Notes under the pieces: generated by a model
What the model saw: only the letters and a program-made list of their open reading frames with translations
Told to the model about the DNA's origin: nothing
Databases searched by the model: none
Made by a program: the position numbers and the translations under genes
Assembly: GCA_964549275.1 (NCBI GenBank)
Contig: CAZJUP010000001.1
Location: 124,001-188,000 of the forward strand
Length of the DNA stretch: 64,000 nt
DNA from: CAZJUP01 sp964549275
GTDB lineage: Bacteria; Fidelibacterota; Marinisomatia; Marinisomatales; TCS55
Direction: 5' to 3'
Part shown: piece after piece, positions 1-7,902 of the stretch
How positions within the stretch are numbered: position 1 is the stretch's first letter
Layout: each line of letters opens with the position of its first letter

Positions 1-821
1 AAATGAACCCAGTTCAATTTGTGGTGACTCAAGGTAAAATCGAATCCGAAGTTTATGACACCAAGCCAGCGGGTTTGGCGGTTTTCATCCCACGGGGAGA
101 GAGGTGCCAGCAATTTTTGAGACTGAAGTGTGGCAAAGGGTGATAGTTTGAATTTTGAAGTATATATGGATGTAGAAATATGAGCATTTATCGCATCATC
201 CAAATACACATCATCCTGTTTCTTTAAGTTTTTACCATAAGAAAAAGAAAGAGAATAATCAGACAAAACAGAGGGGTGATTCACGGACCAAGGGGTTTGG
301 AACCGGTTTATCCATCCAAGCATTGCTGAGGAGACTGCTCCAGTTGTAAAAACAAAATCAGGGTTAGAAAAATTAGGTGGGGCAGGATTACTGTATTCAC
401 CAAACATTAATCCCCATTTTCCAGGAAGAAGATATCTCACACCTGTCCGCAAACCCCATTGCTGTACCCGGCTTGATTCTTGTTCAAAGGAAAGGGACTC
501 TTCCAAACGTATTAAGCTGGTTTCCCCTTGGACATACCCGACCGTATTTGGTGTTAAATATCGGGAGAGCTGAATATGGGTGCTATAGGCTGTTCCGTAT
601 CGAATATTCAGGCCTTTGTCCTCAGTGTGGGTTGAATTGAATCCTACCACCCATTTAGATTGGTTCCGATTGTCGAATCGAGACGGCCAGTGTGTGCCCC
701 AGTGAGTCGAGGAGGCTCCACCTCCGTGTTCGATAGCTCCCACAAGGGAACAGCACACCTGGCCGCGGGCTGATCCGAGGACAATTACACTCCCAAGAAA
801 GAGGACTCGGACCACTCTCAT
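1..821 (-). CDS. Outer-membrane beta-barrel-like protein (3' end outside window)
   Basis: The minus strand is open from an ATG at 821 to the window edge, about 273 codons with no stop, so this is a partial gene. The product starts with MRVVRVLFLGSVIVLGSARG, a convincing signal peptide, then a short 'QVCCSLVGAIEHGGG' segment. After that come alternating polar/aromatic stretches (for example 'GLNIRYGTAYSTHIQLSRYL' and 'VRYLLPGKWGLMFGEY') typical of outer-membrane beta strands. Its ATG overlaps the TGA of the DUF3179 gene (ATGA, 818-821), so the two are probably translationally coupled. I do not recognise a specific family; an outer-membrane location is inference. Confidence 0.7.
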   Translation of the reverse strand, partial: MRVVRVLFLGSVIVLGSARGQVCCSLVGAIEHGGGASSTHWGTHWPSRFDNRNQSKWVVGFNSTHTEDKGLNIRYGTAYSTHIQLSRYLTPNTVGYVQGETSLIRLEESLSFEQESSRVQQWGLRTGVRYLLPGKWGLMFGEYSNPAPPNFSNPDFVFTTGAVSSAMLGWINRFQTPWSVNHPSVLSDYSLSFSYGKNLKKQDDVYLDDAINAHISTSIYTSKFKLSPFATLQSQKLLAPLSPWDENRQTRWLGVINFGFDFTLSHHKLNWVH

Positions 822-1849
822 GAGTGAATTTCTGTATCGGGATAAAAAGCGGCTTGGGCGAACCAGTAAGAAATAAAAGCATTTGCAGCCTTTAGATCTG
901 GAGTTTGATTAAGCGCCTGACCGAGAATGTTCCAACGGTTACCCTTATTATCGGTTATAACGAGGGTACCTCCAGAGGGATCCCATGATTCAATGGATAA
1001 AGGGTTGGGGTTTTCAAATGCTAAAGCAATATAATCTTTTCCGGAAAGAATAACCGATACATTCTTGTGTCCGATTGATTCATTAATAATAGTTGGCGTA
1101 TCAAAATCGGAAATAATAAAGGCTTTCTGCCTACTGGAACTGATGATGGTCAAAACTCTTTCTTTAGCTGAAATTCTTTCATCCAAATGTGCAATGGGAA
1201 AGTAGATGAAATCTCCACAGTCTTTCGAATTGCAGGTTTTATATCGCCCGTATGGATAATGGTTATAATCCCGGGAATACCCTGTGAGGGAATGAACGAC
1301 TTTTGATTGAGGAAAGAGAGATTTCCAGTTTTTCCAGGTGGTTTCAAGGAGGGGCCTAAGGCTCAGTTTATCTCCAATTTTTTCTCCGGAAGCAGCACCT
1401 AAAAACATTTGTGGCCAATAACTTTCTGTATCCCGGTCGTACATGATCAAATTACTGTTGTATAAAAGTCCAGACACACCAAATTCACTGTCGGCCGCGA
1501 AGTGTATAGCACTTCCGGTCAGGGGACAATAAGAAATCGCATATCCCGATTCATTGACAATTTCATGCCAATCAAGAATTGGGTGAGGGTAAGCGATATA
1601 GTCCGTTCCGTTCCATACCCCAACCACAAGATCCTGGTCATCTAAATATTCAAGGTTACCACCATTCACCGGAGATTTTCCGGAGTTTTCCAAGCTGGGA
1701 ATACAATCCTTTCCGGCAAAACATCCTTTTCGAACATAATCCATATCAATAAGCCAATCCGATTCATTCAAATCCGGAACTGAAGAGGATATGGGTTCAT
1801 TGCAGGCAATAAACGATAATCCAGTGATTATGGCAATTTTTTTAATCAT
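818..1849 (-). CDS. DUF3179-family lipoprotein
   Basis: This 343-residue protein begins MIKKIAIITGLSFIACNEP, a lipoprotein signal with lipobox 'FIAC', so it is probably membrane-anchored after export. The body carries the hallmarks of DUF3179: 'VNESGYAISYCPLTGSAIHF' followed by 'SGLLYNSNLIMYDRDTESYW' and later 'DCGDFIYFPIAHLDERI'. The family's biochemical role is not established. A good Shine-Dalgarno (GGGAGGT) lies just upstream of the ATG. The stop overlaps the start of the downstream barrel-like gene by four bases, suggesting a two-gene envelope operon. Confidence 0.85.
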   Translation of the reverse strand: MIKKIAIITGLSFIACNEPISSSVPDLNESDWLIDMDYVRKGCFAGKDCIPSLENSGKSPVNGGNLEYLDDQDLVVGVWNGTDYIAYPHPILDWHEIVNESGYAISYCPLTGSAIHFAADSEFGVSGLLYNSNLIMYDRDTESYWPQMFLGAASGEKIGDKLSLRPLLETTWKNWKSLFPQSKVVHSLTGYSRDYNHYPYGRYKTCNSKDCGDFIYFPIAHLDERISAKERVLTIISSSRQKAFIISDFDTPTIINESIGHKNVSVILSGKDYIALAFENPNPLSIESWDPSGGTLVITDNKGNRWNILGQALNQTPDLKAANAFISYWFAQAAFYPDTEIHS

Positions 1850-2362
1850 AATGACCTCCCGAATCTTTATTTAGCTGTGGAAGATTAACGGAATATCACC
1901 TAAAGTGACTGTCGCAATACTGACACTTGGGTCGATCGGCGTGTCAATGTGAATTCCTACAGAACTTCCCCCGAAAAATGAACAACTTTTGCTCGTAATC
2001 TTGAAGCAACCTTGCTAAAATCCATGGGCGCTCTCCCTTCGTGATCTTCGATGAAAATCGAATTGTTTGACCACTAAGGTTTGGGCGCTCGTTTTTTTTT
2101 CTACCAATAAAAAGTTCCCCCGTTTTTACAGAAATAATAGTCCGACACTTACCGATTCCTGTATCTTCAATTATACCATAGATTAGAAAGATTTATAAGC
2201 TATTTTCTGGGGAACTTCTGGAATTCCTAAGATTTTAATGACAACCTATGTAAACGAAAAAGTGTCTAAAAACAGAATGAGATAAGACCGTGTATTTGTA
2301 TAAGACCACCTTAAACCTTTTACCTCTTCACTGGCCTTTTCTTCATTCTTAATTGGATTTCA
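1850..2362. other. Intergenic stretch, possible insertion-sequence remnant
   Basis: No intact gene is visible. On the minus strand a 22-codon frame, 2025 to 1957, reads MDFSKVASRLRAKVVHFSGE and then stops. From memory this resembles the N-terminus of a DDE transposase family, which cannot be verified here. A second overlapping minus frame (2014-1871) is open for 47 codons and ends 'SIATVTLGDIPLIFHS'. A small hairpin (TTCGAT-GAAA-ATCGAA) lies near 2053, and 'GGGCGCTC' occurs twice between about 2025 and 2095. Probably decayed mobile DNA. Confidence 0.3.
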
Positions 2363-2391
2363 TTGAGGAATCCTTGGGAAACGGGTATATT
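2363..2391 (+). promoter_or_regulatory. Sigma-70-like promoter of the SDR operon
   Basis: TTGAGG (2363-2368) and TATATT (2386-2391) are separated by exactly 17 bases and lie 50 bases before the SDR start. The match to a housekeeping-type promoter is good but untested. Confidence 0.45.
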
Positions 2392-2441
2392 AGTGAATAT
2401 GAATTGGACAAAAAAGCGATGGTTCTAAAGGGTTTGTTTAC

Positions 2442-3377
2442 ATGAAAGTTGCTGTTTTTGGAGGGACCGGATTTGTGGGGCAGGCTATCTTGAAAGAATT
2501 GGTTCAAAGGGGTCATATTCCTTCTGTTCTGGTCCGAAAAGGATCGGAAGGGAAGGTACTCCACCAGGAAAGGTGCCGTATGGTCTCAGGAGACATTTCA
2601 GAAGAAGATAGTATTCGAGAAACACTAAGGGGAACAGGTGCAGTTATTTATACTATTGGAATTTTACGGGAATTCCCTCATAAAGGAATCACCTATAAAA
2701 ATACCCATGTTACAGGGGTGCAGCGATGTATCGAGATAACCAAAGATATAGGCATGAAACGATTTATCCTAATGAGTGCAAACGGCGTGAAAGAGTTGGG
2801 TACCGCATACCAGTCTACAAAATTCACCGCGGAACAACTCTTAAGAAAATCAAAACTACTCTGGACCATCTTTCGTCCATCCTTGATTTTTGGAGAACCC
2901 CATGGCCGTATTGAATTTTGCAGCCAGTTGCGAGACCAATTAGTTCTGCCACCGCTTCCAGCACCTTTGTTTTACAAAGGACTATTCCCGAGGCGTGCAG
3001 GACAATTCCTCTTTTCACCCATACACGTTGATAATGTGGCTTCTTTTTTTGTTCGGTCTCTGGAAAATGATTCTACAATCAACCAAACGTTTGAACTGGG
3101 AGGCCCTCGAATGATCACTTGGAAGGAACTCATTGAAACTATTGGTAATGCATCAGGGAAACAAAAATTGAAACTTCCAGTACCGGCCTTGTTTATTCAA
3201 AGTCTGGCCATATTGTTTGGACGGTTTGAATGGTTCCCTTTAACCAAGGATTTAATCACCATGCTGATGGAAGGCAACACTTGTGACAGTACTGCATTTT
3301 TTAATGAATTTGAAATTAACCCTATCCCATTTTCAGTTGATTCCCTGGGCTACTTAAACTTAGACCATCCATTATGA
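2442..3377 (+). CDS. NAD(P)-binding atypical SDR (NDUFA9-like)
   Basis: This 311-residue protein has an N-terminal Rossmann motif 'AVFGGTGFVGQAI' (GGxGxxG), then 'GAVIYTIGILRE' and 'MSANGVKELGTAYQSTKFTA'. These are features of the extended/atypical SDR families related to NDUFA9 and NAD-dependent epimerases. The YxxxK pair is present as 'YQSTK'. Substrate cannot be told from sequence; roles in quinone or complex I biology are known for relatives only. It is the first gene of a run, and its TGA overlaps the ATG of the peroxiredoxin (ATGA, 3374-3377), so the two are probably co-translated. Confidence 0.85.
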   Translation: MKVAVFGGTGFVGQAILKELVQRGHIPSVLVRKGSEGKVLHQERCRMVSGDISEEDSIRETLRGTGAVIYTIGILREFPHKGITYKNTHVTGVQRCIEITKDIGMKRFILMSANGVKELGTAYQSTKFTAEQLLRKSKLLWTIFRPSLIFGEPHGRIEFCSQLRDQLVLPPLPAPLFYKGLFPRRAGQFLFSPIHVDNVASFFVRSLENDSTINQTFELGGPRMITWKELIETIGNASGKQKLKLPVPALFIQSLAILFGRFEWFPLTKDLITMLMEGNTCDSTAFFNEFEINPIPFSVDSLGYLNLDHPL

Positions 3378-3886
3378 AATATTATTGTCGCTATTGGAGT
3401 AAAATTATGCTGAGTCTACTATTATTCGGAGTTGGAACTGCAGGAGATTTAAAAACAGGAGATATGGCACCGAACTTCTCCCTTATAGACCAAGACAGTA
3501 CAGTCAGAAATCTTTCAGAATTTAAGGGGAAAATAATTGTTGTGTATTTTTTCCCAAAAGCAGATACCCCCGGGTGAATCAAGGAAGCTTGCGGGTTCCG
3601 CAACATTTATAAAGAATATGAGCAAATGAGAATTACTGTGGTTGGCATTAGCTATGATTCACCCAAAGGATTAAAGGCTTTTCAACAACGATATTCGTTG
3701 CCCTTTATTTTTCTTTCGGATAAAGATAAATCTGTTTCAAAATCCTATGGCTCTTCGGGACTGATATTCCCAAAACGAAAGACCTTTGTAATCAATGAAA
3801 AGGGAGTTGTAACGAAAATTTATAACAAGGTGAACGTGAATACCCATGCTGAAGAAATATTAAATGATTTGAATGCAGGAAAATAG
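3374..3886 (+). CDS. Periplasmic Bcp/AhpC-type peroxiredoxin, probable selenoprotein
   Basis: Two same-frame segments (3374-3574 and 3578-3886) join through a TGA at codon 68. The flanks read 'YFFPKADTPG-[TGA]-IKEACGFRN'; in Bcp-type peroxiredoxins this position is the peroxidatic cysteine ('TPGC..EAC'). The resolving cysteine five residues on (Cys73) is kept. The rest is normal thioredoxin-fold peroxiredoxin ('GDMAPNFSL', 'VVGISYDS', 'FPKRKTFVINEKG'), 170 residues in all, with an N-terminal hydrophobic export signal. A six-bp hairpin follows the TGA. Selenocysteine insertion is the best reading; a TGC-to-TGA error or pseudogene is the alternative. Confidence 0.75.
3575..3603 (+). promoter_or_regulatory. 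In-frame TGA plus bacterial SECIS-like hairpin
   Basis: Directly after the TGA (3575-3577) a perfect stem TTGCGG (3589-3594) / CCGCAA (3598-3603) closes a GTT loop. The apical loop begins 18 bases after the TGA and starts with G. As I recall the bacterial SECIS model (short stem, small loop with an early G, loop about 16-37 bases downstream of the UGA), it fits. It has not been tested by a SECIS program. Confidence 0.6.
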
Positions 3887-3918
3887 TCTGCACTCTTTCT
3901 GCGCATTCTAAACAGGGC

Positions 3919-6192
3919 ATGAGCCACTTTAAATATTCAATATTTTTCAGGATAATCTTAGGGTTTACTGCCTTACTTTACGGTCAATCTGGTCGTATCC
4001 ATGGGTTTATTACGGATGGTGAGACTGGAGAATCTCTCATAGGAGCCAATGTATATTTGACTGGGACACCCTTGGGTACAGCAACCAATAATGAAGGATA
4101 TTTCGTCCTTTCAGAAGTTCCTCAGGGGACCTACCACCTAAAAATCACTTACCTTGGTTACCAACCCTTTGAAAAAAACCTCACCCTCAATAAAGGAGAC
4201 ATTATTAAAGAATCCCGGGAATTATTCCCCGTACCCCTCGAATTTTCTGAAGTATTGGTATCCGGTGAAAGACTTGAGCGTAGAGTGAACTTGCAAATCA
4301 GTCGGAATACCTTAAACATGAGACAAATGAAATCGATTCCTCAGTTGGGAGAGGCAGATTTATTTCGCACCCTTCAGAGTCTTCCTGGTGTTTTGACAGA
4401 ATCGGAGTTTAGCACAGGATTAATAATTCGCGGTGGAAATTCAGACCAAAACTTGATATTACTTGATGGTATTACAGTATACAATCCTTCACATGTTGGG
4501 GGAATTTTTTCCAATTTTATATTGGATGCGATAAAGGAAGCAGATTTGCTGAAAGGCGGATTTAATGCTGAATATGGGGGACGGTTGTCTGCAGTCTTGA
4601 ATGTACGAAGTCGCGAAGGAAACCGAAAAAAATTTGAGGGGAAAGCCTCTCTTTCTTTTCTGTCAGGGCAAACGACTTTAGAGGGTCCTGTAGGAAAAGG
4701 GGCATGGTTGTTATCTGCCCGGAGGACATATTTTGATAAAATTTTCAAGGGGACTGAATTTTATTTTCCATATTACTTTTATGATTTACAGGGTCATATT
4801 TTTCAGGATTTATCAGAAAACGATCGGATTTCCTTCAGTTTGTACGCCGGAAAGGATGATTTATTCTGGGATGAAATACTGCTCGAGGGGCAATGGGGTA
4901 ATAAAGCACTGAGCATGAATTACCGAAAATTGTTCGGGACCAACTTGTTTTCAAATTGGATGATTGCTAAAAGTAGATTCGATATCATATTTGGATTGGG
5001 TGGAAGTTCGGGAATCAATGAAACGGATTATATTGATGATGTCACCTATCGGTCCGACTGGACATGGTTCATTTCTCAAAAAGCACAAATGCGGTTTGGC
5101 ATGGAACTGAAAGATTTATCTTTCGTCTATTCAGCCACCTTTTTAGACAGTTCGGTCTTTGATACTCGCGTTCATCCTCAAGAGGGCGCCGGATACGGAA
5201 AAGTGAAATATTGGATTTCCCCGCGATTGATGATTGAACCGGGATTTCGGATGAATTATTATGAGGCTCATCCGATACAATGGTATGCAGAGCCAAGGTT
5301 TGGAATGAAATTTTTATTGACTGAGGACAGGTATCTTAATTTTTCCACAGGGATTTACCATCAATTTATGGAAACAGTTCAGGATGATTTTAATCCAAAA
5401 ATATTGGATGCGTGGTTTGCAGTGGATTCTTCGGTAACTCCTGCTTCAGCCCTCCAGATTGTTTTAGGGTATGAGGAATATTTTGGGCAATCATACCATG
5501 TACAGATAGAAGGATTTTATAAATCTATGGAAAACCTACTCACATTTGTTGATAACCGTGCAACAGTCGATGAAATGGTTTCTGATGAATCCTTGGATGA
5601 TCTTGTAGATATGGGGGACGGCTATGCTTACGGAGCGGAAGTGTTTTTTCAAAAACGCATGGGTCGTTTGAATGGATGGTTGTCCTATTCCTGGTCTGTT
5701 GCGAGAAAGAAATTTCATGAAAAGGAATATGCCACCAATTGGGATCGAAGGCATGTCTTTCATCTTATCGGAAATTATCATCTGAATAAACAATGGGATA
5801 TAAACTGCAATTGGACCTTCCAAACAGGGAAACCCTTCACACCGATTTTAGGTTATTATTTAGAAAAAGTCCCAGATGCATCCACGAATTACTATCGAAC
5901 CATCCCCGGAGAGCGAAATTCTGCCCGGTATCCTTTTTATCATCGACTGGATATAGGTGCAGTGTGGCATAAAACTATTAGGAACAGACCAGTGGATTTT
6001 TTCATTCAGATCGTGAATACTTATTGGAAGAAAAATGTTTTTCTGTATGTGAATTCTTTCGGGAGTACTAAAAACGGGTTGGATGACGATGGGGACAATC
6101 TCATTGATGAAGATGATGAAGGTCGGCCCCAACGGCTGACGGTAAATGGGTTGCCCATCATTCCCAGTATTGGTGTGACCATTGATTTTTAA
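3919..6192 (+). CDS. TonB-dependent receptor 1 (carboxypeptidase-regulatory + plug + barrel)
   Basis: This 757-residue outer-membrane protein has a signal peptide, a CarboxypepD_reg-like domain at about residues 25-105 ('GFITDGETGESLIGANVYL', 'GTYHLKITYLGY') and a plug ('SLPGVLTESEFSTGLIIRGG', 'NLILLDGITVYN', 'GGFNAEYGGRLSAVLNV'). A 22-strand-type barrel follows, ending in 'GVTIDF' with a terminal phenylalanine. It should import a ligand using TonB energy; the ligand is unknown. A DUF4249-like lipoprotein follows immediately. Oddity: an acidic 'DDDGDNLIDEDDEG' stretch near the C-terminus resembles a calcium-binding loop. Confidence 0.9.
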   Translation: MSHFKYSIFFRIILGFTALLYGQSGRIHGFITDGETGESLIGANVYLTGTPLGTATNNEGYFVLSEVPQGTYHLKITYLGYQPFEKNLTLNKGDIIKESRELFPVPLEFSEVLVSGERLERRVNLQISRNTLNMRQMKSIPQLGEADLFRTLQSLPGVLTESEFSTGLIIRGGNSDQNLILLDGITVYNPSHVGGIFSNFILDAIKEADLLKGGFNAEYGGRLSAVLNVRSREGNRKKFEGKASLSFLSGQTTLEGPVGKGAWLLSARRTYFDKIFKGTEFYFPYYFYDLQGHIFQDLSENDRISFSLYAGKDDLFWDEILLEGQWGNKALSMNYRKLFGTNLFSNWMIAKSRFDIIFGLGGSSGINETDYIDDVTYRSDWTWFISQKAQMRFGMELKDLSFVYSATFLDSSVFDTRVHPQEGAGYGKVKYWISPRLMIEPGFRMNYYEAHPIQWYAEPRFGMKFLLTEDRYLNFSTGIYHQFMETVQDDFNPKILDAWFAVDSSVTPASALQIVLGYEEYFGQSYHVQIEGFYKSMENLLTFVDNRATVDEMVSDESLDDLVDMGDGYAYGAEVFFQKRMGRLNGWLSYSWSVARKKFHEKEYATNWDRRHVFHLIGNYHLNKQWDINCNWTFQTGKPFTPILGYYLEKVPDASTNYYRTIPGERNSARYPFYHRLDIGAVWHKTIRNRPVDFFIQIVNTYWKKNVFLYVNSFGSTKNGLDDDGDNLIDEDDEGRPQRLTVNGLPIIPSIGVTIDF

Positions 6193-6193
6193 A

Positions 6194-7195
6194 ATGTTCA
6201 AATTGCGATTTTTGGTTGCCATCAGTCTTTTGTTTATTTCCTGTGAACCATCGGTAGACTCCGGCATTTATAAAGAAAAACTGGTTGTGTTTGGAAATCT
6301 AAAAGCAAACAGACCTCTGGTGGATACGGTTTATGTCTCCCTTTCATCAGCCATAAATGAAGCCCACGAATCTGAAGAAAAGTGGGTCAGCGATGCCCGG
6401 GTATCCTTATCCGATGGAGATACGACTCTTCATCTTTCTCCGGCGCCTATAGAACCAGAAATCCCCGGGCGATACATTGACTCCGTAGGCCGCTATATTG
6501 TAAAACCCAATAAAACCTATACACTGAATGTTTCCTGGAAAGATTATCATATTACAGCGACAACCACTGTTCCAGATACGCTTCATCTATCCGGTATTCA
6601 ATCTTCTGACTGGGAATGTAACGGAGAACCGGTTTGGGTTGATTCTATTGATCTCCATTTGGATGATAATCCCCATTGGCTGATACGGCAGGCATTTAAA
6701 ACCCAGGATTTTTCGAAACTGAAAATGGACACTATAACTTATAGGGAAGGAGATTGTTACACGACAAGTTTTGCCTCAGTTCCCATGTTTATCGTTCAAT
6801 GGGAAGCCGAAAGTGACCCGGGTCTCATCCGGGTGGTAAGCCATTCTCTTGAAAACAAACACGAGAATGCTATTTTTGATACAACCCTTTCTGCAACAAT
6901 ATTTAAAGGAGCCATGATGATTGATGAAGAGGGTCTCTATTATCGAAATACTCCTGTAATTTGGAACTTAAGTCAGCCAATTTTGAATTTTGGGTGGCTG
7001 TCTTTTAATTATTATGGTGTTCACATGATAGAAATCCAGGTAGCGGATCAAAACTTTTTGGATTATTATCGCGGATTTCCCATGGGGCCTCCGCAAAATC
7101 AATACATTCTACCGGATGGAAATATTGAAGAAGGGTATGGACTCTTTTCCTCAACTTTTTCCAGAATCTTTTTTGTGTACATAAAAGAGGAATAA
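6194..7195 (+). CDS. DUF4249-like surface lipoprotein, partner of receptor 1
   Basis: I chose the ATG at 6194 because it gives MFKLRFLVAISLLFISC, a clear lipoprotein signal; an upstream TTG at 6182 falls inside the receptor's last codons. The 333-residue product has an 'EKLVVFGNL..NRPLVDTVYVSLS' start and 'TYTLNVSWKDYHITATTTVPDT' segment, as in DUF4249 lipoproteins encoded next to TonB receptors in Bacteroidetes. It starts one base after the receptor stop, so a receptor/lipoprotein operon is likely. Function is inferred to be ligand capture or receptor assembly; weak sequence conservation limits confidence. Confidence 0.75.
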   Translation: MFKLRFLVAISLLFISCEPSVDSGIYKEKLVVFGNLKANRPLVDTVYVSLSSAINEAHESEEKWVSDARVSLSDGDTTLHLSPAPIEPEIPGRYIDSVGRYIVKPNKTYTLNVSWKDYHITATTTVPDTLHLSGIQSSDWECNGEPVWVDSIDLHLDDNPHWLIRQAFKTQDFSKLKMDTITYREGDCYTTSFASVPMFIVQWEAESDPGLIRVVSHSLENKHENAIFDTTLSATIFKGAMMIDEEGLYYRNTPVIWNLSQPILNFGWLSFNYYGVHMIEIQVADQNFLDYYRGFPMGPPQNQYILPDGNIEEGYGLFSSTFSRIFFVYIKEE

Positions 7196-7286
7196 TTCTC
7201 CTTGGATATTAGTTAAGTGATTTGATTCACACATCAACCGGGAACACAAGTGTAACTTATCCCCCAACAAATCTTTTAAAAATTTG

Positions 7287-7832
7287 ATGATAGAAGAACC
7301 CAGTTTATTAACAAAAATTAAAGAGGGTGATAAAATTGCTTTCAAAGAATTGTTTATACAAAATCATCCTGTGTTATTTCGGTTTACCGTAAGTCGGGTT
7401 CGGGATTCAGAAGTAGCAGAAGATATTGTTCAGGAAACCTTTATCCGGGTTTGGAAAATTCGTAAATCCCTTAACCCGGAAAAATCTTTTTTCTCCCTGA
7501 TTGCTAGAATAGCCGGGAATCTTTGCTTGGACCATTTCCGTCATCAGGCCGTAAGACTTCGTCATAAAGAAGCCATTGTAAAAACTGTGGATACTCCCGG
7601 AGAATCTCCGGCGGACTTGATGGAAATATCCCACTTAGAAGAACAGTTGATGGAAGGCATTCACACTTACCTGCCGGAGAAATGCAGGAATATATTTATC
7701 CTCAGCCGGTTCGAAGGGTATTCTGCCCAGGAAGTAGCCGACCAGTTAGGATTATCCCGTCGCACAGTAGAAAATCAATTATATCGGGCATTAAAAATTC
7801 TAAGGAAAAAATTATCCCATTTTTTTGAGTAA
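7287..7832 (+). CDS. ECF-type RNA polymerase sigma factor
   Basis: The 181-residue product (ATG at 7287; a TTG lies one codon earlier) has sigma region 2 in the N-terminal half ('DSEVAEDIVQETFIRVWK') and region 4 at the C-terminus ('LPEKCRNIFILSRFEGYSAQ', 'QLGLSRRTVENQLYRALKIL'). No other domain is present. It matches FecI-like sigma-70 factors that Bacteroidetes use with a FecR anti-sigma and a TonB receptor carrying an STN domain. Both partners lie downstream (9192 and 10069), so it is probably released by FecR and drives receptor expression. Confidence 0.92.
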   Translation: MIEEPSLLTKIKEGDKIAFKELFIQNHPVLFRFTVSRVRDSEVAEDIVQETFIRVWKIRKSLNPEKSFFSLIARIAGNLCLDHFRHQAVRLRHKEAIVKTVDTPGESPADLMEISHLEEQLMEGIHTYLPEKCRNIFILSRFEGYSAQEVADQLGLSRRTVENQLYRALKILRKKLSHFFE

Positions 7833-7902
7833 ATTTAATCTTCGGATCGTTTCTCTTCTGAAACCATGATTATATATCAGTAAAAAAGAAAGCGAACAAA
7901 TT

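Noticed and set aside
377..640. 87-codon plus-strand ORF
   Set aside because: It lies opposite the continuous minus-strand barrel-like gene (1-821), which has a signal peptide and strand pattern; the plus frame has neither.
655..882. 75-codon minus-strand ORF spanning the DUF3179/barrel junction
   Set aside because: It is out of frame with both coupled genes and has no independent features.
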